From: Oscillospiraceae bacterium
GTDB taxonomy: Bacteria; Bacillota; Clostridia; Oscillospirales; Ruminococcaceae
NCBI GenBank assembly: GCA_021200565.1
Contig: JAJQGJ010000012.1
Location: forward strand, 133,464-197,463
Reading direction: 5' to 3'
DNA: 64,000 bases
The translations under genes were made by a program, and so were the position numbers. Positions 33,626 to 42,102 of this stretch are shown piece by piece (positions within the stretch are counted from its first letter, which is position 1; each line of letters starts with the position of its first letter). The notes beneath the pieces are model-generated. The model was not told the origin of the DNA. It saw only the letters and a list, made by a program, of their open reading frames with translations, and ran no database searches.

Positions 33626-33951
33626 GGCGAAAGGCGCCAAAAAATACTCCCTGTATACCCTCATTTTCAACTTTCCTGTTGAAAAGTCGGTTGAAAGTGT
33701 TGAAAGTTGGAACTTTAATTAAGCTTTCCTGTTGAAAACTCCGTTTAAAAGTTGAGAAATCGGCGGTAAACCGCCATTTGGTTTTAAACCGAACATAAAA
33801 GTCCCAATTTACTTAACGTATATTTAAAATATACGTCCGAAATTTAAGATGCACCAAATCCATATTTTTCAAGATGTCGGATTTAAGCGGGTTTTGTCGG
33901 TTTGACTTTGCCCGTTTAAAAGTCCGTTTTTGAATAACTTTAAATCCCCGA
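33626..33951 (+). other. Structured AT-rich 3' region after anti-sigma gene
   Basis: No credible ORF. It holds two copies of CTTTCCTGTTGAAAA, a long CAACTTTC/GAAAGTTG pairing, GGCGG/CCGCC, and a perfect palindrome ACGTATATTT-A-AAATATACGT (33816-33836), and ends in a strong terminator. It may be a long structured 3' UTR or a small RNA locus. Confidence 0.45.
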
Positions 33952-33980
33952 CCCGCAGTTTTGCGGGCTTTTCTTTTTTT
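33952..33980 (+). terminator. Terminator of sigma/anti-sigma transcript region
   Basis: CCCGCA/TGCGGG stem, GTTT loop, then CTTTTCTTTTTTT. Confidence 0.85.
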
Positions 33981-34097
33981 GAAGGGAGAAATTTAGTACT
34001 GATATGCAACCCAGATGCATACTCTTTTTTAAGTGTTTTTACTTCCCGAAAAATGCAAAAAATATTTGAAAAAGTGCTTTTATTTGCGACGTACATG

Positions 34098-34106
34098 TGA
34101 TATAAT
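34098..34106 (+). promoter_or_regulatory. Extended -10 promoter of rlmB-like gene
   Basis: TGATATAAT, an extended -10 with no good -35, about 30 bases before the ATG at 34138. Confidence 0.55.
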
Positions 34107-34137
34107 AGCTTTGTATAAATATATGAGGGGTCAGAAT

Positions 34138-35001
34138 ATGGACAGAAATAACAATTTCCGTAAAAATAACAGCCATGGCGGCGATAAGAGATATAATAAC
34201 AAGAAGTCTGATAATAAGAAGCCTGAAAAGCGTGACAAGCGTGAGGACATTAACGAGGATGAAGACTACCCTGTCGAAATGATTGTCGGGCGAAATCCGG
34301 TCATCGAGGCTCTCAAGGCTGAGAAGCCTATTGACACAATATACATCGATAAAGAAGCCACAGGCTCTATCTCGGTCATAGTGAAGCTGGCAAAAGAGAG
34401 TAATATTGTCACAAAGCAGGTCAGCCATGAAAAGCTCACGGCGATGTCACGGATGACCAACCACCAGGGCGTTGTGGCAATGGGAGCATGTGCAAAGTAT
34501 GTTGAGATTTCGGATATACTTGAGCTTGCGAAATCCCGTGGTGAAGACCCGTTTGTCATCATCTGTGATGAAATAAACGACCCACATAACTTAGGAGCTA
34601 TCATAAGAACAGCAGAGTGCTCGGGTGCACATGGAATCATAATTCCGAAGAGGCGTTCGGCATCACTGAGCGGAACCGTCTATAAGACTTCTGCAGGAGC
34701 TGCAAGCTGGCTGCCGGTGGCGAGGGTTCCCAATATTCCGGCGGCTATCGACGAGCTCAAAGAAAACGGCGTCTGGATTTACGGGACGGACGCCAAGGGC
34801 GAGCAGTATGACAAGGCGAATTTAACCGGTCCCATAGGGCTTGTAATCGGTTCCGAGGGCGAAGGGATGGGACGCCTGGTCAGCGAAAAGTGCGACTTCA
34901 TGCTGAGCCTGCCGCTTAAGGGCAAGGTCAACTCCCTCAACGCTTCTGTTGCGGCTGGAATATTTATGTATGAGGTTCTCCGCCAGAGGTCAGTAAAGTA
35001 A
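34138..35001 (+). CDS. rlmB: TrmH/SpoU family rRNA 2'-O-methyltransferase (RlmB type)
   Basis: 287 aa. An Asn/Lys-rich disordered start (MDRNNNFRKNNSHGGDKRYN) precedes the substrate-binding domain (VGRNPVIEALKAEKPIDTIYI) and the knotted SPOUT domain: DEINDPHNLGAIIRTAEC, GLVIGSEGEGMGRLV and LPLKGKVNSLNASVA, the three SpoU motifs. RlmB methylates G2251 of 23S rRNA in E. coli; the Firmicute relative is similar but the exact base is not proven here. The start at 34138 follows GAGGGG. The pseudo-ATPase gene follows after 43 bases. Confidence 0.9.
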   Translation: MDRNNNFRKNNSHGGDKRYNNKKSDNKKPEKRDKREDINEDEDYPVEMIVGRNPVIEALKAEKPIDTIYIDKEATGSISVIVKLAKESNIVTKQVSHEKLTAMSRMTNHQGVVAMGACAKYVEISDILELAKSRGEDPFVIICDEINDPHNLGAIIRTAECSGAHGIIIPKRRSASLSGTVYKTSAGAASWLPVARVPNIPAAIDELKENGVWIYGTDAKGEQYDKANLTGPIGLVIGSEGEGMGRLVSEKCDFMLSLPLKGKVNSLNASVAAGIFMYEVLRQRSVK

Positions 35002-35044
35002 TACCTGTTTCAAGTTTATATACAAATAATTTCCGGAGGTCAAA

Positions 35045-37600
35045 ATGTCTGATAAAAATTTATCTGTCGAGGATATACTCGAAGAATATGCAAGTAAAGC
35101 AACCGGAAAGTCGTCCGGAAGCGTGTCTGAGGATTCGTTTGACCTCGACGCTATCCTGAGTGGCACTTCAAAGCCTGCAGCCTCTAGAAAAACCGAGGTC
35201 ATCGAGGATGTTTTAGAGGTCGGCGACAACAGCTTCGTTTTCGACCCGTCAAGCCTTGACGAGGTTATCGCTTCAACCGAAGCTCCTAAGCCCCGCTATC
35301 CCTTTGAGACGGCTGCTGTCACAGAGCCGACAGCCGAAATTCTGTCAAAAGAGCCGGAAGAAGACCTTGCCGGAGAGCTTGACATCCGTCACGGAAGCGG
35401 CACTACGAAAGGCACCGTCGAGATGGAAAAGGTTCTCGAAAGGAATCAGCCTAAGCCAGCTCCAGAACCTCAGCCGGAGCCCAAGCCTCAGCCTCAACCT
35501 CAGCCGGAGCCAAAGCCTCAGTCGGTGAAAAAGTCATCCTCTGTTGAACCGGAAATCCGTCCGATAACCGGTCAAAACGCCGATGAGATGATAATGCAGG
35601 ATCTTCTCAAGCTCAAGAGCGAGCGTGGGACTCCGAAGCCCAAGAGACAAAATGTCGACCCGGTAAACCGTGCGTCGATTGAAGATATAGACCTCGGGAT
35701 GGAAAAGAAGATCATCCCGAATACAGAGGTTGGTCTTGACGAAAATGCAACCGAAGAGGAGCGTCTTGCCTATCTGAACGCAAAGCGCCGTGAAAGGGTG
35801 AAGCAGTTTATCGCCGAATCGGAGGAAGAGGAAAAGCCGGATAAAAAATCCGTCGAGGACTTCGAGAGCTTCGATCAGGCTCAGGCTATGGCGAAGAGTA
35901 TATCAAGCCTCAAATCAAGCCTCGTTGTCCGGCTGTGTGCGCTTGTTATAGCATCGCTCCTGTCAGTGTACATAACGATTGCAACTGATATGGGGCTCTC
36001 GCTCATTCCGATTCTAACACAAGCTACCTCATATGTCTTCGCAAACGTTATTTTAGGGCTTGTTGCCTGCTTTGTTTCCTACACTGTAATATCCGTCGGG
36101 CTCAAAAAGCTATTCACCATGAAAGCTGACAGCGACAGCCTTGCGGCAATTTCGATGATATTCAGCCTTCTTTCAGGAGTTGCGCTTCTTGCCGACTCGC
36201 AGGTTGTCGAGATGAAGCTTGCAAACGTCTACATCAGCGTTTCGATAGTCGGGCTTCTCATAAACACCATCGGAAAGCTTCTTATTGTCACGAGAACCGA
36301 GCGCAATTTCCGTTACATTTCCGGCGGATATTCAAAATACGCCGCAATGCATATCGACGACGAGGACGTTGCAAGTAAGTTCACAAAAGGTGCTCTCACC
36401 GACTTCCCTTCCCTTTCGACATCCCGCAAGACCGAATTTGTAACAGATTTCATCAAGAACAGCTACTCTGCTGATATTACCGACTCGTTCTGCAAGATTT
36501 ACGTTCCGATTGTCACTGTCATTTCGATTTTAGTAGGCGTTATCGCTGCGTTCAGGTATCCGATTGAAATAACCGACACGGCAGGAAGAATCTACTACGC
36601 ACTTTCCTGTGCAGCCGGAGCCATGGCGCTCTGCTCGGCTATGGGAATGATGCTCGTCACTAACATCCCTCTTGCAAAGGGTTCGAAGAAGTATCTCCAG
36701 TCATCGGCTGTAATGCTCGGCTATTCGGCTGTCGACAAATTCTCCGACACCAACTCGGTTCTTATTGACGCCGTTGACCTCTTCCCTGACGGAATGGTCG
36801 AGATTGTCAACATCAAGCCGGTGAGAAAGACTCCAATCGAGGATGGCATCCTCTATGCTGCTTCCCTCTGCTGCCAGACCGAGAGCATTCTCAGACCTGC
36901 ATTCTACAAGACCATCAAGGGCAAAACCGAAATGCTCTATCCGGTTGAGAGCTACATCTATGAAGACGGCTTGGGCCTTTCCGGCTGGATTGAGAATCAG
37001 CGTGTCCTGTTCGGAAACAGAACCCTCATGGAAAGCCATTCTATCGAAGGTCTTCCGACACTTGAAAAAGAGGCATCCTATGCCAAGGGCGACAACATCG
37101 TCTATCTCTCGATAGGCGGAGCTCTGGCTATGATATATGTAGTGAAGCTGAAGGCGTCGCTCTCCGTTTCGAGAGCTCTTAAGGACCTCGACAAGCAGGG
37201 CATCACAGTTATACTTCGCTCAGTCGATTCGCTTTTGAGCATCACCAAGCTTTCGGAGCTCTTCGGAGTGAAGCCGACAATATTCAAGCTCCTGCCGTTC
37301 AGGTATCATTCGGACTATGACGCACAGACCTCATATGTCGCTTCGATGTCCTCGCCGATGATCTATTCGGGCAGATTCTCATCTTTGGCAATGCTCCTCT
37401 GCGGCACCAAGCGACTCCAACGCTCGGGAGCAGTCGGCGTCACAATCCAAGCGCTTGCATCAATTATAGGCGTAATCCTCGCCGTGATATTCTCAATAGT
37501 AGGCTCGTTCGGAGGAACGCTTACAGCAACGGTAGTGCTGGTCTACAGCCTTATATGGACGCTGATCACAGCTGTGGTGCAATCAATATCAAGAACATAA
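35045..37600 (+). CDS. Predicted catalytically inactive P-type ATPase-like membrane protein
   Basis: 851 aa. Residues 1-290 look disordered, with a Pro/Glu/Gln tract (QPEPKPQPQPQPEPKPQ) near 145. After that come four transmembrane helices (about 295-412), a short cytoplasmic part, two more helices (about 485-545), a large cytoplasmic part, and two C-terminal helices. This is the 8-helix order of P1B ATPases. The large domain aligns by eye: VLFGNRTLMESH, GDNIVYLSIGGALAMIYVVKLKAS and ALKDLDKQGITVILRS match VGNRxLL, GKTxVxVAxDG and LKxxGIxVxMLTGD. The catalytic residues are lost: DKTGT is DAVDLF (Asp575), no CPC, no TGES, no GDGxND. GGAGGT precedes the ATG. Confidence 0.7.
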   Translation: MSDKNLSVEDILEEYASKATGKSSGSVSEDSFDLDAILSGTSKPAASRKTEVIEDVLEVGDNSFVFDPSSLDEVIASTEAPKPRYPFETAAVTEPTAEILSKEPEEDLAGELDIRHGSGTTKGTVEMEKVLERNQPKPAPEPQPEPKPQPQPQPEPKPQSVKKSSSVEPEIRPITGQNADEMIMQDLLKLKSERGTPKPKRQNVDPVNRASIEDIDLGMEKKIIPNTEVGLDENATEEERLAYLNAKRRERVKQFIAESEEEEKPDKKSVEDFESFDQAQAMAKSISSLKSSLVVRLCALVIASLLSVYITIATDMGLSLIPILTQATSYVFANVILGLVACFVSYTVISVGLKKLFTMKADSDSLAAISMIFSLLSGVALLADSQVVEMKLANVYISVSIVGLLINTIGKLLIVTRTERNFRYISGGYSKYAAMHIDDEDVASKFTKGALTDFPSLSTSRKTEFVTDFIKNSYSADITDSFCKIYVPIVTVISILVGVIAAFRYPIEITDTAGRIYYALSCAAGAMALCSAMGMMLVTNIPLAKGSKKYLQSSAVMLGYSAVDKFSDTNSVLIDAVDLFPDGMVEIVNIKPVRKTPIEDGILYAASLCCQTESILRPAFYKTIKGKTEMLYPVESYIYEDGLGLSGWIENQRVLFGNRTLMESHSIEGLPTLEKEASYAKGDNIVYLSIGGALAMIYVVKLKASLSVSRALKDLDKQGITVILRSVDSLLSITKLSELFGVKPTIFKLLPFRYHSDYDAQTSYVASMSSPMIYSGRFSSLAMLLCGTKRLQRSGAVGVTIQALASIIGVILAVIFSIVGSFGGTLTATVVLVYSLIWTLITAVVQSISRT

Positions 37601-37601
37601 C

Positions 37602-37633
37602 AATGCGTAATTCGTAATGCGTAATGCGTAATT
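37602..37633. repeat. Repeat family C copy
   Basis: AATGCGTAATTCGTAATGCG and a further GTAATGCGTAATT, right after the pseudo-ATPase stop. Confidence 0.7.
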
Positions 37634-37720
37634 AACTGCCGGAGGCAAAGTTTTAGCTTTCGGCAGAATTTTTTAGATGGATGCAATAATTCGATCAGGA
37701 AAAGTGTATTATAGGTAGAA

Positions 37721-37769
37721 ACCACTCAGTCGCCTACGGCGACAGCTCCCCTTATCAAGGGGGAGCCAT
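37721..37769. repeat. Repeat family A fragment
   Basis: ACCACTCAGTCGCC, then CTCCCCTT...AAGGGGGAG; left half only, just before the lipoprotein gene. Confidence 0.55.
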
Positions 37770-37793
37770 AACTGCGAAAGGAGAACTTTTACT

Positions 37794-39158
37794 ATGAAAA
37801 GAATTTTATCCACAATATTAGCAATAACCATGCTTTTATCCCTCACCGCCTGCGGCTCGAAAGAGAACGATCCGGAGGTGACCACAGAGGCTACTCTTGC
37901 GAGTGAAGACACTTCGGTCACCACTTCCATAACTGAGGACGAAGCCGTGCCCGGCAGTGTTACTGTCGAGAAGGTAGATATTGTTGCGGTGTTTGAAGGG
38001 GTTTACTCCTACACCGAGAGAAATTTCGACACCAGGAGCTACGAATCAAACGGCGGAACCGGATATACCCTCGAAAACGACCAGTATGTCGACATCTATG
38101 AATATGATTCCGAAGAAGCTGCCGCACAAGCCGCTTCTCAGTTCGACGCCAGCGGAACAACATTTTATGGCAGCGACGACACCATCACCGAATACGAATA
38201 TGTCTACCCCGTCCACTTCTGGCTGAACGGCTCGAGCATCGTCTTCTACTGCTCCGAAACCGGTGAGTTCCTGCAGGACTTCAACGCAATCCTCGGCACA
38301 GAATTTGCAGGCTCTGGAAGCGACTACTACAGACCAGCCTATGCAAACGAGCTTATCTATTCGCTCTGGGACGCCGGCTACAACGTCAGCCCGAAATATT
38401 GCCCCGGCTCAGGTCAGGACTATCTCAAGGAAACTGTCAGCGAATGCATGCTGGCTGTCTCGAATGGCGATGTTATCTATCTCTACGAATATTCAGACGA
38501 ATATGAGGCGCTTGACGAGGCTTCGAGATATTCGGCGACCGCCAGCTTCTATTCAGGCGAAAGCTTCACAATCGGAATCGATTACGCAAGCCCGGTGCAC
38601 CTGTTCGTGCATGATAACGTTATCGCCCAGTATTGCTCAAGCTCCGGCGAGCTGCTCGATGCTATCTCCTCGGTCTATGGCTACCAGTTTGCAGGCGCCG
38701 ACTATGACTATGACGGCGAGAAGCCCTGGTATGCCACCGGCACAGTCGACTATGACTACTATACCGTCCCCGCCGAATCCGACGGCGGATTGTCCATATT
38801 CCCGCAGTCAGTCGTCATCCGCTCGCAATATGAGCTCGATACAACTCACGATGTCCTTGACCTCGAGATTTCCGACAATGTCGACACCACCTGGGCACTC
38901 CTGACAGCGAAGTATACGGACGAGTGGTTCAAGGAAAACGACCTGATTCTCGTTCTTCTGGAAGAACCGAGCGGCAGCATCAACCCCTATGTGACCGACG
39001 TCACAAGGGACGAAAACCGCAACTATACCATCTATATAAATGACGACTACCCCGAAGTCTTCACCAATGATATGGCGTATTGGTATGTCTTAGTTGAGAT
39101 TACCGGGACGAAGGTTAATCCGAATACGCAGGTGGAGATTGCTTCGAGTAGGGGGTAA
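37794..39158 (+). CDS. Secreted lipoprotein with duplicated domain, unknown function
   Basis: 454 aa. Signal peptide with lipobox LTAC (Cys20), then a Thr/Ser/Glu-rich linker. Two similar domains follow at about 65-170 and 185-300: each has a VYLYEY/VDIYEY-type strand, A.....FDASG/YSATAS, then a YPVHFWLN / SPVHLFVH block and (F/Y)CSETGEFLQD / YCSSSGELLD. The C-terminal 130 residues (LSIFPQSVVIRSQYELD onward) form a separate beta-rich region. No enzyme motif was seen. GAAAGGAGA precedes the ATG. No partner genes are adjacent. Confidence 0.75.
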   Translation: MKRILSTILAITMLLSLTACGSKENDPEVTTEATLASEDTSVTTSITEDEAVPGSVTVEKVDIVAVFEGVYSYTERNFDTRSYESNGGTGYTLENDQYVDIYEYDSEEAAAQAASQFDASGTTFYGSDDTITEYEYVYPVHFWLNGSSIVFYCSETGEFLQDFNAILGTEFAGSGSDYYRPAYANELIYSLWDAGYNVSPKYCPGSGQDYLKETVSECMLAVSNGDVIYLYEYSDEYEALDEASRYSATASFYSGESFTIGIDYASPVHLFVHDNVIAQYCSSSGELLDAISSVYGYQFAGADYDYDGEKPWYATGTVDYDYYTVPAESDGGLSIFPQSVVIRSQYELDTTHDVLDLEISDNVDTTWALLTAKYTDEWFKENDLILVLLEEPSGSINPYVTDVTRDENRNYTIYINDDYPEVFTNDMAYWYVLVEITGTKVNPNTQVEIASSRG

Positions 39159-39184
39159 CCTAAAGCCACAGCAAATCGACATAA

Positions 39185-39220
39185 AAACCGCTCGCACAGG
39201 TGTACGGGCGGTTTATTTAT
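39185..39220. terminator. Terminator between convergent lipoprotein and methyltransferase genes
   Basis: AAACCGCTCG/CGGGCGGTTT stem with a T-rich right side. Confidence 0.7.
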
Positions 39221-39225
39221 GTCAA

Positions 39226-39978
39226 CTATATCAAACTCAACTGCTCATCTTTGGAATTGTTATTTTCTGAGTTCTCCATTTCTGTCAAAGACGTTATGTC
39301 TGCTTTGCTATCAGAGATTTCAAGACCCCAACTATCCCATCCGGAATAATTTTTCCTTGCAAACAATTCTATTTTCTTTTGACTTGGAAACATTCTTGTT
39401 ATCCCTTCTATCACTTGCTCCGGCTTTTCGCTATGCTCACCACGATGAACTGAAACCAACTGACGCACATTCATCGCACCACGTGGCGAAGGGAATCGTC
39501 CCTTCTTGAATGCGAGTACAAACTCTGTCTGCGATAACGTGTAACGCCCCGGATTATGCACTTGCTTATCCCAGACAAATGCAACTGTTTTATATTCAAA
39601 CCCCCATGCTGTTCCGAGTTCTATTGAATTTTCAAGCTGTGGTCCCGTGGTCCACATAAACAATATACAATCATCTGCAGAAATGGAGTTGACATCAAGC
39701 TCTTTAAGCTCACTTAGCTTTAACGTCGGATATTTAAAATTAGCGGCACTAATAAATATATCTCGCTCAAATCCTACATTCACGGTTTTGATGCTTGTTT
39801 TGTCATATTGCATCTTTCCACCATAATCCCACGGCGGGTCAGCATATATTACATCATACTTATCAGCAGGTAATGCAGGATATTTTTCCTTAAGAGGATT
39901 TATCTTATTTCTTCTCTTAGCTTCAGGATTATATTTGGAATAACCACTTATTGAAACCGCAATATTTTCTTTGCGCAT
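39226..39978 (-). CDS. MT-A70 family DNA adenine methyltransferase, M.MunI-like
   Basis: 250 aa, modification enzyme of the adjacent system. The catalytic DPPW is at 47-50 (VIYADPPWDYGGKMQ). The AdoMet and fold blocks CILFMWTTGPQ, WGFEYKTVAFVWDK and EKPEQVIEGITRMFP follow. It would methylate adenine N6 in the same site that the nearby nuclease cuts. M.MunI is, as I recall, the founding bacterial member close to the MT-A70 family. AAAGGAGGGTTC precedes the ATG. Divergent from the controller gene; AT-richer than its surroundings. Confidence 0.88.
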   Translation of the reverse strand: MRKENIAVSISGYSKYNPEAKRRNKINPLKEKYPALPADKYDVIYADPPWDYGGKMQYDKTSIKTVNVGFERDIFISAANFKYPTLKLSELKELDVNSISADDCILFMWTTGPQLENSIELGTAWGFEYKTVAFVWDKQVHNPGRYTLSQTEFVLAFKKGRFPSPRGAMNVRQLVSVHRGEHSEKPEQVIEGITRMFPSQKKIELFARKNYSGWDSWGLEISDSKADITSLTEMENSENNNSKDEQLSLI

Positions 39979-40004
39979 GCAGAACCCTCCTTTGCACTAA
40001 ACAT

Positions 40005-40033
40005 ATTATACACAATATTCGTTTCAAAGTCAA
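40005..40033 (-). promoter_or_regulatory. Methyltransferase promoter
   Basis: Minus strand TTGACT, 17-base spacer, TATAAT. Its -35 lies 4 bases from the first inverted repeat. Confidence 0.75.
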
Positions 40034-40037
40034 TTAC

Positions 40038-40059
40038 AAGTCACAGCCATTTGTGACTT
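40038..40059. promoter_or_regulatory. Inverted repeat 1, candidate controller-protein operator
   Basis: AAGTCACA/TGTGACTT, a perfect 8-bp inverted repeat with a 6-base spacer between the two divergent promoters. Confidence 0.65.
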
Positions 40060-40067
40060 ATAGTCCG

Positions 40068-40098
40068 TTGACTCGAATACGAGTCAATGTGCTATACT
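40068..40098 (+). promoter_or_regulatory. Controller-endonuclease promoter with inverted repeat 2
   Basis: TTGACTCG/CGAGTCAA (40068-40087) is a perfect inverted repeat whose left half gives a -35 (TTGACT). TATACT at 40093 is preceded by TGC, an extended -10. The 19-base spacer is long, as expected of a promoter that needs an activator or is tuned by a C protein. Confidence 0.6.
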
Positions 40099-40126
40099 GG
40101 ACAATAATAATGCTTAGAGGTGGCAT

Positions 40127-40333
40127 ATGATTAAAAAAGAATTCGGTGAGCGTGTGCGCAAATTACGGACTGAAAAACATCTGAGTCAGGAGAAATTTGC
40201 ACTTAGTATAGACATGGATCGAACATACCTTGCCTCCGTTGAAAGTAGGAAGCGTAATATTTCCATTGAGAACATCAGCAAGATTGCAGGTGGCTTAGGA
40301 ATTACGTTAGAAGAATTGTTTAAAGGTCTATAA
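40127..40333 (+). CDS. XRE-family helix-turn-helix regulator, controller (C) protein
   Basis: 68 aa, all one HTH domain: FGERVRKLRTEKHLSQEKFA, then MDRTYLASVESRKRNIS and a dimerisation helix. C proteins of this size time the expression of type II restriction genes so that methylation comes first. It lies directly before the endonuclease (11-base gap) and opposite the methyltransferase, with two perfect inverted repeats in the shared promoter. TAGAGGTGG precedes the ATG. Confidence 0.88.
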   Translation: MIKKEFGERVRKLRTEKHLSQEKFALSIDMDRTYLASVESRKRNISIENISKIAGGLGITLEELFKGL

Positions 40334-40344
40334 GGGGTGATTTC

Positions 40345-40977
40345 ATGGCAACCAATGAACTTCGTAAAAGGACAAACTGGCAAACAATAAGTGGCGCAAA
40401 AGCTTTAAAAACCGAAGAACTCTTTCAGATTTCTCTGCAAAGCGCTCTGGATGCGGTGTTTCCTGGCAAATTTCTTGTAGAAAGGCATCCAAAGGATTTT
40501 GGCGACATATATTCTACATATCCATTGCCAGACTCCGTTTTGGATAAAATCTACAATGTCGATGTCCAAGAGAAAAAGTCGAATGGCAAAGCAAAATATG
40601 AATGGGGTATCTCAATGGACTTTGCTATAAGAAATTTAGATAACAATAAGGTGCTGTTTGGAGAAATCAAAAGACAGGATGGCTGGGTAGAAACAACAGA
40701 CATGCAGGCAGGTCGTGGCAATGCTCATGAAAGAAGCTGTAAGTACTTTACACCAGGATTGATGAGATTATTACGCCAAACAAGTGGACTTTCTGAGGAA
40801 ATACTTCCATTTTGGCTTGTTATCGTCGGCGACATAACAAGAGATCCTCGCAGAAACAGAGAGATCGCATATTGGTTCCAAGAATATACAAGTAACTACT
40901 ACATGTGGCGTGATACAAATGATGTCAGTGATTTATTGGATTTCTTTGAGAATAGCCTTTTGCCTTATTTGTTGTAA
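40345..40977 (+). CDS. MunI-like type II restriction endonuclease
   Basis: 210 aa. Residues 86-116 (WGISMDFAIRN ... LFGEIKRQDGW) and GRGNAHERSCKYFTPGL match R.MunI as I remember it, including FWLVIVGDITRDPRR. The active site has the MunI spacing: Asp92, 14 residues, Glu107-x-Lys109. The usual Pro before the Asp is Met here. R.MunI cuts C^AATTG, so that is the predicted site. GGGGTGATTTC precedes the ATG; transcribed with the controller gene. AT-rich composition suggests horizontal acquisition. Confidence 0.85.
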   Translation: MATNELRKRTNWQTISGAKALKTEELFQISLQSALDAVFPGKFLVERHPKDFGDIYSTYPLPDSVLDKIYNVDVQEKKSNGKAKYEWGISMDFAIRNLDNNKVLFGEIKRQDGWVETTDMQAGRGNAHERSCKYFTPGLMRLLRQTSGLSEEILPFWLVIVGDITRDPRRNREIAYWFQEYTSNYYMWRDTNDVSDLLDFFENSLLPYLL

Positions 40978-41012
40978 TGCTTCCAGATTTTTGCATCATT
41001 TCACATAATCAG

Positions 41013-41041
41013 TTGACATCCCGTCAAAAATAGTATATAAT
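41013..41041 (+). promoter_or_regulatory. Promoter of smpB (and possibly ssrA)
   Basis: TTGACA, 17-base spacer, TATAAT: exact consensus, about 25 bases before the smpB ATG. Confidence 0.85.
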
Positions 41042-41066
41042 GATAGCAGCGTGAGGAGGTGGACGG

Positions 41067-41534
41067 ATGGCTAAATCAAGTGGCGAGAGAGTTATTGCCG
41101 AGAATCGGCAGGCTAGGCACGAATACTTTGTTTTGGAGGCTTTGGAAGCTGGCATTGAGCTTGTCGGCACTGAGGTCAAGTCCATTCGTCTGGGCGGCGT
41201 TAACCTGAAGGACAGCTGGTGCGAGATTCGGGACGGGCAGATTTATGCCATCGGTGTGCACATCAGTCCTTACGAAAAGGGCAACATCTTCAACCGTGAT
41301 CCTCGGCGTGACCGCCGGCTTCTCATCCACAAATCGGAAATACGGCGGCTTTTCGACAAGGTCCGGCAGGAGGGCTTGACGATTGTCCCCTTAAAGCTCT
41401 ACTACAAAGGCTCACGAGTCAAGATGGAGATAGGGCTCTGCAAGGGCAAAAAGCTCTACGACAAGCGTGACGACATGGCGAGAAGGCAGACGGAGCGGGA
41501 TATTGAGAGGGTTCTCAAGGAACGGAATCAGTAA
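41067..41534 (+). CDS. smpB: SsrA-binding protein SmpB
   Basis: 155 aa. Binds tmRNA and carries it to stalled ribosomes. The OB-fold sequence is plain: NRQARHEYFVLEALEAGIEL, TEVKSIRLGGVNLKDSW, YEKGNIFN and DPRRDRRLLIHK. The C-terminal basic tail (KRDDMARRQTERDIERVLK) enters the mRNA channel. AGGAGGTGG precedes the ATG. Its RNA partner ssrA is encoded 40 bases downstream on the same strand, with a repeat between. Confidence 0.97.
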   Translation: MAKSSGERVIAENRQARHEYFVLEALEAGIELVGTEVKSIRLGGVNLKDSWCEIRDGQIYAIGVHISPYEKGNIFNRDPRRDRRLLIHKSEIRRLFDKVRQEGLTIVPLKLYYKGSRVKMEIGLCKGKKLYDKRDDMARRQTERDIERVLKERNQ

Positions 41535-41537
41535 ATT

Positions 41538-41570
41538 TAATGCGTAATGCGTAATTCGTAATGCGTAATT
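41538..41570. repeat. Repeat family C copy between smpB and ssrA
   Basis: AATGCGTAATGCGTAATTCG and a further TAATGCGTAATT. It fills most of the gap; no promoter for ssrA is visible there. Confidence 0.7.
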
Positions 41571-41574
41571 ATTG

Positions 41575-41926
41575 GGGGGCGTAAAGGTTTCGACGGGGAT
41601 TCAGACGGCGAATAAGCGAGTAGAGAATGCACTGATCTCTTTAACCTGTGCAAATTTTCAATTTTAAACGACAATAATAGTTTAGAATTGGCTGCTGCCT
41701 GACAGCGGCCCGTCCTGCCGATGAGTACTGCGGCATCGGTCTGGGCGTCGATTAGCAGTGAACGTTTCACGGGAACTCCGTTACCCGTGGGATGAATGAA
41801 CGGATACTGGACACCTGAGCCTGCTTGTCGGCGCTCCTGTCCGGGAATTTAAAAGATAAGCTACACTCGTAGAAAGTTTTCCTGAAGAGTTTTCGGACAT
41901 GGGTTCGATTCCCATCGCCTCCACCA
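41575..41926 (+). ncRNA. ssrA: Transfer-messenger RNA (tmRNA)
   Basis: 352 nt. The 5' end GGGGGCGTAAAGGTTTCGAC pairs with the 3' end CGCCTCC before the encoded ACCA, forming the acceptor stem. The T arm is GGGTTCGATTCCC. The tag frame ends ...AACGACAATAATAGTTTAG and codes NDNNSLELAAA then TGA; the resume codon could be one or two codons either side. The Leu-Ala-Ala-Ala end is a normal protease tag. The 3' end is followed by a 16-bp hairpin and, 176 bases later, a second copy of the last 21 bases. Confidence 0.96.
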
Positions 41927-41927
41927 A
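41907..41927 (+). repeat. Direct repeat, left copy (ssrA 3' end)
   Basis: GATTCCCATCGCCTCCACCA plus A, identical to 42103-42123. The 3' end of ssrA is a well-known integrase attachment site. Confidence 0.85.
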
Positions 41928-42102
41928 TAAGAATGCCCATCTTCAGATGGGTATTCTTATTGGTAGGTGACAGGTTGAGAAGCCCTGTGAAGATTGCCTC
42001 ATTAAAAAATACCATTTTCGATAAATCACATACCAATACAAATAGAAGAAGTTTCGACCCGGAGGCAATCTTCCGAAGTTCGCTTGCGAACTTCTTGGTT
42101 CA
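41928..42102. mobile_element. Probable remnant or minimal element inserted in ssrA 3' end
   Basis: The bases between the direct repeats have no ORF. They start with a 16-bp hairpin (AATAAGAATGCCCATC/GATGGGTATTCTTATT) and hold a 12-bp inverted pair GAAGATTGCCTC/GAGGCAATCTTC, plus the palindrome GAAGTTCGCTTGCGAACTTC also found near 15815. A normal T-rich terminator lies after the right repeat, as if ssrA originally ended there. Confidence 0.55.

Noticed and set aside
34033-34137. N-terminal 35-residue extension of the RlmB-like protein
   Set aside because: It lies upstream of and across the -10 box; the ATG at 34138 has GAGGGG before it.
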